From the NCBI GenBank assembly GCA_910579735.1, contig CAJTUZ010000015.1, positions 21,643 to 85,642 of the forward strand: a DNA stretch of 64,000 bases, in the 5' to 3' direction. This stretch comes from an uncultured Lachnospiraceae bacterium (GTDB lineage: Bacteria > Bacillota > Clostridia > Lachnospirales > Lachnospiraceae). The position numbers and the translations under genes were made by a program. Below the pieces are notes generated by a model. The model worked only from the letters and a program-made list of their open reading frames with translations, was not told the origin of the DNA and ran no database searches. Positions 1 through 7,624 of the stretch are shown one piece after another. Each line of letters starts with the position of its first letter. Within the stretch, counting starts at the first letter, position 1.

Positions 1-375
1 AATGATAACCTCATCATTTTTTTCTGCATCTTTCCCCCGGGTTACACAATAAAGATTTATTTCGCCTGTCTTTTTAAATACTCTGGCCGTTGTTCCATCT
101 GTTTCTATATTGCAATAATACTGAGGTTCCAGATTTACCGAATATTCTTTTTCCAGTTCTTCCATTTCCTCCTCCGGGATCGGAAAATATGTTGTAAAAT
201 GGGCATCTTCCAGATTCTGAGAAGCAAAAAAGCGATCACCGAATTCCCAGATTGCTTCGCCGGCAATATTCATCATATAAAATAGAAACAGCGTCATTAT
301 AGTCAGTACGGCAGTTGAAATATAAAATGACAGACTGCTTTTAATACTTCGAAAATACCTTCTATTTAATTTCAT
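1..375 (-). CDS. FtsX-like ABC transporter permease, N-terminal part
   Basis: The reading frame starts with ATG at 373-375 and runs off the left edge without a stop, so only about 125 residues are visible. The first 12 residues are basic (MKLNRRYFRSIK), followed by one hydrophobic membrane segment at about residues 15-35 and then a hydrophilic, extracytoplasmic-looking region rich in Glu. This is the usual start of a MacB/FtsX-type permease with a large outer loop after helix 1. A purine-rich ribosome site (AGGGGGG) overlaps the end of the ATPase gene, whose stop is only 10 bp upstream, so the two are co-transcribed as an ABC exporter or lipoprotein-release type pair. The substrate cannot be read from this fragment. 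Confidence 0.7.
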   Translation of the reverse strand, partial: MKLNRRYFRSIKSSLSFYISTAVLTIMTLFLFYMMNIAGEAIWEFGDRFFASQNLEDAHFTTYFPIPEEEMEELEKEYSVNLEPQYYCNIETDGTTARVFKKTGEINLYCVTRGKDAEKNDEVII

Positions 376-385
376 AGCCGCCCCC

Positions 386-1084
386 CTAAAATGCCAGTTC
401 CGAAACAGGTTTCTTTCCGGCATTCATTTCATTTTTCCATGCTTTTCCGTCTTTAATATAAATGACTCTGTCCGCCATTTGGGCAATCGCTTCATTATGT
501 GTAATGATCACTGTTGTAGTCCTATATAATTTATTTATCTTTTCTATGAATTCCAGAACTGTTTGGGATGACTTTGTATCCAAAGCTCCCGTTAATTCAT
601 CGCATAAGAGCAATTTGGGATGTTTGATGATCGCTCTGGCTATTGCGGCACGCTGCTGCTGCCCGCCGGAAAGCTCTCTGGGAAAGCGATGTCTAAATTC
701 CAGCATTCCCAGCGCCTCCAGTACTTCATCGATATCCAGCGGAGCTTCGGATATATCCGATACCACCTCTATGTTTTCCGACACAGTCAGATCAGGGATC
801 AGATTATAAAATTGAAAAACAAACCCGACATCTTCCTTTCGATAATCCGTGAGCATATTGTTTTTGTACCCCGAAAGGTTCCTGTCCCCTACAATGATCT
901 CACCTTCATCCAGATGATCCAGGCCTCCCAGCATATTGAGCAAAGTGGATTTGCCGGAGCCGGAAGGTCCTATGATAACACAGATCTCGCCTTTTCCAAT
1001 TTCCAGATTCATGTGATCCAGTGCGTAAACAAGAGATTCCCTCTCTCCGTATTTTTTAGTTGCGTTTCTTAAAGAAATAAACAT
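386..1084 (-). CDS. ABC transporter ATP-binding protein (MacB/LolD type)
   Basis: A 232-residue cytoplasmic ATPase. Walker A GPSGSGKS lies at about residues 39-46, the Q-loop is FQFYNL, the signature LSGGQQQR is at about 139-146, Walker B is LLLCDE, and a switch histidine is in ITHNE. Size and motifs match the MacB/LolD/FtsE class that pairs with FtsX-like permeases, and such a permease begins 10 bp downstream. The ribosome site AGGAGG lies 9 bp before the ATG. It is the first gene after a manganese riboswitch and terminator, so its expression should rise with Mn2+. That is an uncommon control for this transporter class. The Walker B continuation reads ELTGALD where EPTGALD is usual. Confidence 0.88.
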   Translation of the reverse strand: MFISLRNATKKYGERESLVYALDHMNLEIGKGEICVIIGPSGSGKSTLLNMLGGLDHLDEGEIIVGDRNLSGYKNNMLTDYRKEDVGFVFQFYNLIPDLTVSENIEVVSDISEAPLDIDEVLEALGMLEFRHRFPRELSGGQQQRAAIARAIIKHPKLLLCDELTGALDTKSSQTVLEFIEKINKLYRTTTVIITHNEAIAQMADRVIYIKDGKAWKNEMNAGKKPVSELAF

Positions 1085-1129
1085 CTTTACCGTCCTCCTG
1101 TCTTTTCAAAAAACATATTTTACGCATAT

Positions 1130-1165
1130 AAAAAACCCAAGTACAGTTTCGAACTATACTTGGGT
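1130..1165 (-). terminator. Intrinsic terminator of the riboswitch leader
   Basis: On the minus strand, arms 1153-1165 and 1136-1148 form a stem of about 13 bp with one G-U pair, followed by six T. It lies between the aptamer and the ATPase gene. The 5' arm contains GTATAGTTC, which can pair with GAACTATAC just after the aptamer (near 1192-1200), giving an alternative antiterminator fold. Confidence 0.85.
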
Positions 1166-1208
1166 ACCTATTTAAAATATATGGACATCATGTATAGTTC
1201 AGGCTATA

Positions 1209-1291
1209 CATGAGTCTCGCAATTTAAAACAAGCCAGACCGGAGGGTCAGTATGTTGACTTGCTACGATATACGCTTGCTACTCCCTCATG
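1209..1291 (-). promoter_or_regulatory. yybP-ykoY manganese riboswitch aptamer
   Basis: Read on the minus strand, the leader has the conserved blocks of the yybP-ykoY family in order: closing stem CATGAG (1286-1291), GGGAGTAGC, GTCAACA, CTGGC (1233-1237), GCGAGAC (1214-1220) and closing stem CTCATG (1209-1214). The two P1 strands are exactly complementary. Known members bind Mn2+ and usually switch on manganese efflux genes. Here the aptamer feeds a transcription terminator and then an ABC ATPase/permease pair. The call rests on motif order and was not computed with a covariance model. Confidence 0.85.
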
Positions 1292-1308
1292 GGATTTTTA
1301 TTGTAGAC

Positions 1309-1337
1309 ATATTATCATGAAACAATATCTTTGTCAA
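1309..1337 (-). promoter_or_regulatory. Sigma-A promoter for the riboswitch-ABC operon
   Basis: TTGACA at 1332-1337 and TAATAT at 1309-1314 are separated by 17 bp on the minus strand. Transcription would start about 10 bp before the aptamer closing stem. Confidence 0.8.
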
Positions 1338-1376
1338 TTTGATCTTTATATATATTTTTAAGAAAGCAGATGTCCC

Positions 1377-1733
1377 CTACTTTCTCATCTTCGGGCGGAA
1401 CACCAGACTCGCCAAATATGCAAAAATGAGCGCCGCACTGCATCCTACGGCTCCGTTTGTAAAACCGCCTTTAAACAGGCCGATGAATCCATCCTGATCC
1501 ACGGCATCCTTTACGCCTTTCATCAGGATATTCCCATATCCCATAAGCGGTACGCTTGCACCCGCTCCCGCATATTCCATAAACGGTTCATACCAGCCTA
1601 TTGAGCTGATCAAGGCGCCCAGGCAGACAAGCAGTACCATGATCCGCCCCGGCATCATCTTGGTCTTTTCCATTAAGATCTGCGCCAGGGCACAGATCAG
1701 TCCTCCTACCCAGAAAGCATTTATATAATCCAT
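1377..1733 (-). CDS. spoVAE: Stage V sporulation protein AE (SpoVAEb-like)
   Basis: A 118-residue membrane protein with about four hydrophobic segments. It begins MDYINAFWVGG and has the family signature around PLMGYGN and FKGGFTNGAVGCSAA. SpoVA proteins form the channel that moves dipicolinic acid into the forespore and releases it on germination. The frame stays open upstream, but that extension crosses a terminator hairpin. I chose the ATG at 1731-1733, which has GAGG 8 bp upstream and gives the family length. The usual neighbours spoVAC and spoVAD are not adjacent: spoVAD lies at 6473-7486 and spoVAC is not in the window. Confidence 0.88.
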   Translation of the reverse strand: MDYINAFWVGGLICALAQILMEKTKMMPGRIMVLLVCLGALISSIGWYEPFMEYAGAGASVPLMGYGNILMKGVKDAVDQDGFIGLFKGGFTNGAVGCSAALIFAYLASLVFRPKMRK

Positions 1734-1755
1734 TTGCATAACCTCACTTTCCTGT

Positions 1756-1804
1756 AAAAAAATAACAGATATCTCTATCTTTTGATATTGATATCTGTTA
1801 TTTT
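1756..1804 (-). terminator. Terminator after aroK
   Basis: A perfect 15-bp inverted repeat (1759-1773 and 1790-1804) is followed on the minus strand by a run of seven T. It lies between the aroK stop and the spoVAE ribosome site. The stem is AT-rich, so termination may be partial. Confidence 0.7.
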
Positions 1805-1825
1805 CTGCAATATTTTGAATGTTAT

Positions 1826-2326
1826 TCATAATTGCTCGGCAATTTCCAGAACGATCTCACGCAGCATTTTATTTTCACAGGGCAGTATGATATCTGCATA
1901 TTTTTCATAAAGAGGCACCCGTTCTTCGTAAAGAGAATGCAGATCCTGTCCGTCCCGCATGGCAACGCCGCGCTCATTTAAATCGCCGAGTCTTTCGGCA
2001 ATCGTGGTAAACGACAGCTGCAGATAGACGACCGTGCCGATCCGCTTCAGGTGCACCATCGCCTTTTCCCCGTAAACAGCGCTGCCTCCGGTGGCAATGA
2101 CTGCGCCGGATGCCGACAAAGACGCGTTAACATCTTCCTCTATCCGCAAAAAAGCATCCAGCCCTTTTCCTTCAATGATCTCATGAAGCAGCATTCCCTG
2201 CTTTTCCTGGATCACAAGATCGGAATCCAGAAAAACAAGGCCGAGTCTTTTGGCCAGCACGACGCCGACCGTACTCTTTCCTGCGCCCGGCATACCGATC
2301 AGCACAATATTATTCTTATTTTGCAT
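1826..2326 (-). CDS. aroK: Shikimate kinase
   Basis: A 166-residue P-loop kinase that would phosphorylate shikimate at O3 in aromatic amino acid synthesis. Walker A GMPGAGKST is near the N-terminus. It also has the substrate-binding DSD motif, FLRIEE, the glycine loop TGGSAV, a lid with RGVAMR, and an arginine in RVPLYEKYAD. The third glycine of the usual GGG loop is serine here. I chose the ATG at 2324-2326, which gives the compact family N-terminus. A TTG at 2351-2353 with a GAGG site would add nine residues and overlap ridA. It follows ridA by 10 bp and ends at a terminator, so the two are probably co-transcribed. Confidence 0.85.
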   Translation of the reverse strand: MQNKNNIVLIGMPGAGKSTVGVVLAKRLGLVFLDSDLVIQEKQGMLLHEIIEGKGLDAFLRIEEDVNASLSASGAVIATGGSAVYGEKAMVHLKRIGTVVYLQLSFTTIAERLGDLNERGVAMRDGQDLHSLYEERVPLYEKYADIILPCENKMLREIVLEIAEQL

Positions 2327-2336
2327 GTCCTTTTGA

Positions 2337-2714
2337 TCATCCGAGGTAAGCAATGACTTCTACCTCGCACAATACGTCTTTGGGAAGCTGTTTCACCGCC
2401 ACACAGCTTCTTGCCGGTTTCTCGCTGAAATACTTCTCATATACCGCATTAAAAGCCGCAAAATCAGCCATTTCCGCAAGAAAACAGGTTGTTTTTACAA
2501 CACTCCCGTAATCCGTCCCGGCCGCTTCCAAAATGGCGCCTACATTTTTCATCACCTGCACGGCCTGCTGCGTAATATCCGCTCCGGTGATCTCCCCTGT
2601 CGCGGGATCGATCGGAATCTGTCCGGATGCAAACAGCATTTTATCTGCGATAATTCCCTGTGAATACGGCCCGATCGCTGCAGGCGCTTTGTCTGTCGCT
2701 ACTTTTTTCAACAT
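2337..2714 (-). CDS. ridA: RidA family enamine/imine deaminase
   Basis: A 125-residue protein, the usual RidA length. RidA trimers hydrolyse reactive enamine/imine intermediates (for example 2-aminoacrylate) made by PLP enzymes, releasing ammonia and a keto acid. Visible signatures are APAAIGPYSQG near the N-terminus, ASGQIPIDP, the conserved arginine in KPARSCV, and the C-terminal EVEVIAY that contributes the catalytic glutamate. An ATG four codons upstream directly abuts the AGAGGA site, so the start at 2712-2714 is preferred. It lies directly upstream of aroK. The context does not suggest a specific pathway beyond general metabolite repair. Confidence 0.92.
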   Translation of the reverse strand: MLKKVATDKAPAAIGPYSQGIIADKMLFASGQIPIDPATGEITGADITQQAVQVMKNVGAILEAAGTDYGSVVKTTCFLAEMADFAAFNAVYEKYFSEKPARSCVAVKQLPKDVLCEVEVIAYLG

Positions 2715-2744
2715 ATCTTGTACCATTCCTCTCTAAAACTTGTG

Positions 2745-2963
2745 TTATGTAAACCTGACTTTCACATAAAATCCTCTCTCGTTCTCAATCACCGCAAGCA
2801 CTTCTCCTTCGCGCTCCAACATGCGCTCCCGAAAAGGATAATTGCCGGACATTGCAAGAGACGGATCGATCGTATAATAATAATTGCTCGGCAGAACGCC
2901 TTCCGTTACCGTCACATGGTCGCCCTCCTTTAAAAGTCCCGGACGCTCCATCTTAAATTCCAT
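2745..2963 (-). CDS. Small conserved-looking protein of unknown function
   Basis: A 72-residue soluble protein with alternating charged and hydrophobic stretches, including KEGDHVTVTEG and a C-terminal VKVRFT, suggesting a small beta-rich fold. I do not recognise a family. The start at 2961-2963 sits one base after the stop of a 44-residue ORF, which implies translational coupling. An in-frame ATG at 2970-2972 is also possible. It ends about 30 bp before ridA on the same strand, so it may belong to the ridA-aroK transcript. Confidence 0.55.
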   Translation of the reverse strand: MEFKMERPGLLKEGDHVTVTEGVLPSNYYYTIDPSLAMSGNYPFRERMLEREGEVLAVIENERGFYVKVRFT

Positions 2964-2964
2964 T

Positions 2965-3099
2965 TCACGCATTCCGCTGTCTGTTTCCCCTTCTTAATCT
3001 GCTCTGCCATCTTCTGCCGTTTTCATCCGGGACGGCATGAAACATCATTTTTGTTTCCTGATCCATAATCATAGCTTTTCCCGGTCCCATTATCAACAC
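2965..3099 (-). CDS. Small 44-residue basic ORF, unknown
   Basis: The frame starts with GTG at 3097-3099 and has a strong ribosome site GGAGG (3107-3111) at 7 bp spacing. The product begins VLIMGPGKAM and ends with an arginine-rich tail (RRWQSRLRRGNRQRNA). Its stop lies one base from the next start, so it looks like a real, coupled small gene or a leader ORF. No function is assigned. Confidence 0.4.
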   Translation of the reverse strand: MLIMGPGKAMIMDQETKMMFHAVPDENGRRWQSRLRRGNRQRNA

Positions 3100-3326
3100 T
3101 ATAACACCTCCGGCTGCAAATGTCTATTATTGTAATATCGTTTAGAACAGGTTCCCGTCCAGATCCGTAAAATCTGCGCGGAAATTTTCGTTTTCCGATA
3201 GACAAACCGGCACGCAGCTTTTATAATAAACTCCGGAATCCGGGTGTCAAAAGACGCCTTATCGTCCCCCGGAGCCAACCAATTTAAAAAGGCCGTATCC
3301 GCAGGCCTTCAGAAAGGATCACCAAC

Positions 3327-4367
3327 ATGATAAATTTTATAACCAAAAACTGGAAAGGCATTCTGTTATGCCTGTTCATTGCAGTCCCGTCATGGCTTTT
3401 GGGCAAGCGCTTCCCCATCATCGGCGGCGCGGTCATTGCCATTATCGCAGGCATGATCGTCACCCTGTTTCTAAGGAACAAAGAGCCTTTTGAAAGCGGC
3501 ATCAAATTTACTTCCAAAAAGGTCCTCCAATGGGCTGTCATCTTACTTGGTTTCGGCATGAATCTGACCGTCATTTTACAAACGGGAAAACAGTCTCTTC
3601 CGATCATTGTCAGCACGATCACCGTATCTTTGCTGATCGCCTATATTCTGCATAAGGCGCTGCATATTCCGGGACGGATCTCCACCCTGGTCGGCGTCGG
3701 TTCTTCTATCTGCGGAGGCTCGGCCATCGCCGCTACGGCGCCGGTCATCGATGCGGACGACGAGGAAGTCGCACAGGCGATTTCCGTCATTTTCTTCTTT
3801 AATGTACTGGCTGCCCTGATTTTCCCTGCTTTCGGCAAGCTGGTCGGATTTGCGGCCGATACGGGAGAGGCTTTCGGAATCTTTGCCGGAACCGCCGTCA
3901 ATGACACGTCTTCCGTTACGGCAGCCGCTTCCACATGGGACAGTATGTGGAACTTAGGGAGCGCGACGTTGGATACGGCAGTCACAGTCAAGCTCACGAG
4001 AACGCTTGCCATCATCCCCATCACGCTTGTTCTTGCCCTGCTGCGCACAAGGAACGAAAAAAAGAACGGAGAAGCAGGCAAAAAAGTAAGCCTGAAGCAA
4101 ATCTTTCCGTTCTTTATTCTCTATTTTATCGCGGCGTCCGTGATCACGACCGTAATGATCGCCGCAGGCATTGACGCAGGCATATTTACGCCGGTGAAAG
4201 AACTCAGCAAATTCTTTATCGTCCTTGCCATGGCCGCTATTGGCTTAAATACCGACATCGTCAAATTGATCAAAACCGGAGGCAGACCGATCATTATGGG
4301 GTTCTGCTGCTGGATCGGCATTACCGGCGTCAGCCTTGCAATGCAGCATTTCCTTGGAATCTGGTAA
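3327..4367 (+). CDS. YeiH family putative sulfate/anion exporter
   Basis: A 346-residue integral membrane protein with about ten hydrophobic segments. It carries the family core GVGSSICGGSAIAATAPV at about residues 117-134 and a second conserved region GTAVNDTSSVTAAA, both typical of UPF0324/YeiH proteins. These are annotated as putative sulfate or sulfonate exporters, and the substrate is not proven for most members. AAAGGA lies about 10 bp before the ATG. It is a lone plus-strand gene between minus-strand genes. Its last 123 bp overlap the end of the convergent GH2 gene. Confidence 0.85.
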   Translation: MINFITKNWKGILLCLFIAVPSWLLGKRFPIIGGAVIAIIAGMIVTLFLRNKEPFESGIKFTSKKVLQWAVILLGFGMNLTVILQTGKQSLPIIVSTITVSLLIAYILHKALHIPGRISTLVGVGSSICGGSAIAATAPVIDADDEEVAQAISVIFFFNVLAALIFPAFGKLVGFAADTGEAFGIFAGTAVNDTSSVTAAASTWDSMWNLGSATLDTAVTVKLTRTLAIIPITLVLALLRTRNEKKNGEAGKKVSLKQIFPFFILYFIAASVITTVMIAAGIDAGIFTPVKELSKFFIVLAMAAIGLNTDIVKLIKTGGRPIIMGFCCWIGITGVSLAMQHFLGIW

Positions 4368-6293
4368 ATCCGGCAGCCTGTCGATCTTACGGACTTCTCT
4401 GTCGCAGGTGAAGATACCGTTCACTTCTTCTTCCACATCGGACAGCTGTGTGTAAACGCTTGCACACAGTCCGTCCGGAATGTTCCCGCCTATTCTCTGC
4501 ATCCGTTCATAAAATGCGGCGTTCAGGCTTTTTACATCCTTATGTATCCCGTATCCGTACAGCTTCTTATATGCGCTGTGCCTCGGCACCCGCAGGGAAT
4601 ATCCGCCAAATTCCGACAACACGGTCACCCGCTCTTTCTCCGGCGCAAACTGCAGGGAAAAGAAATAATGGTGAATGCTCTGCATGTCTCCGCCATTTTG
4701 GTCAAACCAGCCGCTTGCCTGGTCGATCAGACGGCCTGGGTCGCAGCTTCTGGCAATCCTTGTCATCTCTTCCGCCTGAAACTGTCCCCACCCTTCATTG
4801 AAGATCACCCATGCGGCGATGCACGGATGGCCCTTTAAGAGCGCTATCGTCTCTTTCATCTCCCGTACGAACTCATACCTTCCTGCTTTATGCGTACGGG
4901 CCAAAAGCGGCAGGCAGATATCCCGCATTCTGAACCGCTTCCTGGAAATCAGTGTGGCTGCATAGGTCACAAACCAGTGTTTATAATGCGTCCCGCCGTT
5001 TACCATATCCTGCCACACGACCATGCCGAGCCTGTCGCAATGATAATAAAAACGCTGCGGTTCTATCTTAATATGCTTTCTGAGCATGTTAAATCCGAGT
5101 TTCTTCATTTCCAGGATGTCGAATATAAAAGCCTCGTCAGAAGGTGCAGTATACAGGCCATCCGGCCAGTATCCCTGATCCAGTACGCCGTTTTGAAACT
5201 GTACCTGTCCGTTCAGGCAGATGCGGGGAATGCCTCTGCGGTCCTTCTCTATTGAAAACGTGCGCAGCGCAAAATAACTCTCTGCCTCATCCTCCCCCAT
5301 CTTCACCGTATAAAAGTACAGATATGGTGTCTCACACGTCCACGGACGGACTATGGGCAGCGGAATCTCTATTTCGTGATTCGCCAGGCCTTCTTTTTCC
5401 GCTATGACACCTATGTCATTTATATTGTTATTTCCGATATATGTGTCATATTCTTTATCATGCTCCGGAATATCCTGCGACGGCACATTCTTTTGATATG
5501 GCCCCGCATCCCTGTTCTGCGCAGACTTTCCGCATGGTTCCTGCCTGTGATACAATGCCAGTTCTTTCACACATATTCTGACAGGCATGTCTTTTTTGGC
5601 ATTGACCCGAATACGCACCGCCCCTGCGTTCAGATCCGGTTCCGATACCAGCTTTTCTATGAAAACAGGCGGCACATATTCCGCAAAGACTGTCTGCCAG
5701 ATCCCGCTCTGCGCCGTGTAGAACATGCCGCCGCGTTTTAGTTTCTGTTTCCCCCTTGCGTGATATGACGTATCGCTCAGATCCCGTACGGCAACGACAA
5801 GTTCGACGCCTTTTCCATCCGTCTCTCCGGGCTGGCTCTCGGATGCCGCTTTCGTTTCGTTCTCCGTATCCGAATCCTTTTTGCAGCAATACTGCGTAAT
5901 ATCCGCTGAAAAGGGAAGATAGCCGCCCGTATGCCTTGCGGCCTCTTTTCCGTTCACATAGACTCTGCATGCCTGATCCACCGCTCCGAAATGCAGGAGC
6001 AAACGGAAACCTTTCTGCAGCTGCTCCTGTTCAACCGGCAGGAAACGCCGATACCACAGGTATTCGTCCGGCTTTAGCTGTCTGCCGACGCCAGAAAGCA
6101 CACTTTCCGGCGAGAAAGGCACTAAGATCCTGCCATCGTATCGCTCCGGTCTTTGGAATTTCTTCGTAAATGCATACTCCCAATAGCCATTCAAGTTTAC
6201 ATAACTTTCCCTTCGTAAAAGCGGGCGCGGGTATTCCTGCAAAACGTGATCGCTCTCAAGTTCTCTTCCCCAGCGTGTATACAATTGCTCCAT
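4245..6293 (-). CDS. Glycoside hydrolase family 2 enzyme
   Basis: A 682-residue protein without signal peptide. Order: N-terminal jelly-roll sugar-binding domain (about 20-190, with NLNGYWEYAF and GAVDQACRVYVNG), an Ig-like middle domain, and a TIM barrel from about 370. The likely acid/base is Glu in FNEGWGQF and the nucleophile Glu in SEFGG. Beta-galactosidase, beta-glucuronidase or beta-mannosidase activity cannot be separated by eye. Two low-complexity hydrophilic insertions occur near 150 and 255-305. The last 40 codons run antisense into yeiH and look unlike GH2 sequence, so an ancestral stop may have been lost. AAAGGAG lies 6 bp before the ATG. Confidence 0.82.
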   Translation of the reverse strand: MEQLYTRWGRELESDHVLQEYPRPLLRRESYVNLNGYWEYAFTKKFQRPERYDGRILVPFSPESVLSGVGRQLKPDEYLWYRRFLPVEQEQLQKGFRLLLHFGAVDQACRVYVNGKEAARHTGGYLPFSADITQYCCKKDSDTENETKAASESQPGETDGKGVELVVAVRDLSDTSYHARGKQKLKRGGMFYTAQSGIWQTVFAEYVPPVFIEKLVSEPDLNAGAVRIRVNAKKDMPVRICVKELALYHRQEPCGKSAQNRDAGPYQKNVPSQDIPEHDKEYDTYIGNNNINDIGVIAEKEGLANHEIEIPLPIVRPWTCETPYLYFYTVKMGEDEAESYFALRTFSIEKDRRGIPRICLNGQVQFQNGVLDQGYWPDGLYTAPSDEAFIFDILEMKKLGFNMLRKHIKIEPQRFYYHCDRLGMVVWQDMVNGGTHYKHWFVTYAATLISRKRFRMRDICLPLLARTHKAGRYEFVREMKETIALLKGHPCIAAWVIFNEGWGQFQAEEMTRIARSCDPGRLIDQASGWFDQNGGDMQSIHHYFFSLQFAPEKERVTVLSEFGGYSLRVPRHSAYKKLYGYGIHKDVKSLNAAFYERMQRIGGNIPDGLCASVYTQLSDVEEEVNGIFTCDREVRKIDRLPDLPDSKEMLHCKADAGNADPAAEPHNDRSASGFDQFDDVGI

Positions 6294-6357
6294 GCGTTCT
6301 CCTTTATATGGCAGTATGATAAGACTATCTACCCTCTGCGTTTATCTGTCTACCCAT

Positions 6358-6387
6358 ATTGTAATCCACGCTTTCAAATACTGTCAA
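6358..6387 (-). promoter_or_regulatory. Promoter of the GH2 gene
   Basis: TTGACA at 6382-6387 and TACAAT at 6358-6363 with an 18-bp spacer, about 65 bp upstream of the GH2 start codon on the minus strand. Confidence 0.65.
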
Positions 6388-6472
6388 CCGGCACCGGAAA
6401 AGCGCCCCTGCCTCTCTGCTTACGTCTATACGCAGCCCCTGTCAAAGCGGCATATGGCCTTTCCGTTCCCGG

Positions 6473-7486
6473 TTACCCGCAGGTTTCCAGCACAAGTCCG
6501 TGCGCGATGCCCGGAATCGTCTGTCCCTCGTTAAAGCTTGTCTTACTGAGCAGCGCGCCCGTCGGCAGGAAAAGAACGCGCCTCCAGACACCTTCCTCTA
6601 TCTTTTTCAGAATATAAGCGGACAAAGTAACCGCCGCGCAGCCGCAGCCGGAACCGCCGGCGTTCGTATTCTGTTTCTCACTGTCAAAGATCTCGATGCC
6701 GCAGTCCATATGCTGTTTCTTAATATCGATCCCTTTTTCGCCAAGCAGTTCAAACAGCAGTTTCTGTCCCACTTTGCCCAGATCGCCTGTGATGATCTTG
6801 TCATAATCTCCCGGCGTCCTGCCGAAGTCTTCCAGATTCTGCCTGATTGTATCCGCCGCGGCAGGCGCCATGCAGGCTCCCATATTCATGGAATCTTTGA
6901 TCCCGTAATCCATGATCTTGCCGAAAGTCACGCCGGCCACCTGTGCGCACGCCCTTTTTCCGGCCTGGGAGGCCAGAATAAATGCGGCGCTTCCCGTTAC
7001 CGTCCAGGTAGAAGACATAGGGCGCTGGTTCCCGTATGCAAGCGGAAAACGGAATTCTTTCTCCGCACTGGCAAAATGACTCGATGTAACGCAGGCCGCC
7101 TTATCGGCAAACCCACCGGCTACGGTAATGCTGCCGACCGCAATGGAAAGTCCGCATGTGGAACAGGCGCCGTAGAGGCCGACATGCGGTGTATGAAAGG
7201 AAGCCAGACCGAAACTGCTCGCAATCGATTGACCAAGTAAGTCACCCGCAAAAATAAGCTGTATCTCTTCCTTTTTCATATTTTCTTTATTAAGAGCGAT
7301 CTGCAGCGCCTCTTTCTGCAGGGCGCTTTCGGCCTCTTCCCAGGTCTGTGCACCGAACATATCGTCCGTTCCCACCTTATCGAAAAGTTTCCCCAAAGGC
7401 CCCTGTCCTTCCTTGCTTCCGACGATCGATCCGCTGTTAATGATATACGGCGGATTTTCAAACCGAATACTTTGTTTTCCCAACAT
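6473..7486 (-). CDS. spoVAD: Stage V sporulation protein AD
   Basis: A 337-residue thiolase-fold protein with no transmembrane segment, matching SpoVAD length. SpoVAD binds dipicolinic acid on the outer face of the spore inner membrane and helps load it into the spore. Signatures include FENPPYIINSGSIVG at the N-terminus, GLYGACSTCGLSIA at about residue 102, RPMSSTWTVTGSAA, and a C-terminal LPTGALLS. GGAG lies about 9 bp upstream of the ATG. It is normally flanked by spoVAC and spoVAE. Here GH2 follows and a divergent chemoreceptor precedes it, and the spoVAE homologue is 4.7 kb away. Confidence 0.93.
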   Translation of the reverse strand: MLGKQSIRFENPPYIINSGSIVGSKEGQGPLGKLFDKVGTDDMFGAQTWEEAESALQKEALQIALNKENMKKEEIQLIFAGDLLGQSIASSFGLASFHTPHVGLYGACSTCGLSIAVGSITVAGGFADKAACVTSSHFASAEKEFRFPLAYGNQRPMSSTWTVTGSAAFILASQAGKRACAQVAGVTFGKIMDYGIKDSMNMGACMAPAAADTIRQNLEDFGRTPGDYDKIITGDLGKVGQKLLFELLGEKGIDIKKQHMDCGIEIFDSEKQNTNAGGSGCGCAAVTLSAYILKKIEEGVWRRVLFLPTGALLSKTSFNEGQTIPGIAHGLVLETCG

Positions 7487-7624
7487 CTGTCAGCACTCCT
7501 TTTTTTCATCAGTATGCGCAGATACAGGGAAAATATGCGCCAGGAAAATATTGCCTTTTTGTCCGTCGTATTGTACTATATTATTGTAAAAAAACAATTA
7601 TATTGTGCAAAGGAGAATGTTGCT

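Noticed and set aside
1209..1291. T-box leader
   Set aside because: No T-box sequence or specifier loop is present, while all yybP-ykoY blocks are in order.
1734..1829. Upstream extension of spoVAE to a 150-residue protein
   Set aside because: The extension crosses the aroK terminator hairpin, lacks a ribosome site and exceeds the family length.
3023..3205. 60-residue minus-strand ORF upstream of the small coupled genes
   Set aside because: It has no ribosome site and overlaps, in another frame, a 44-residue ORF that does have GGAGG at good spacing.
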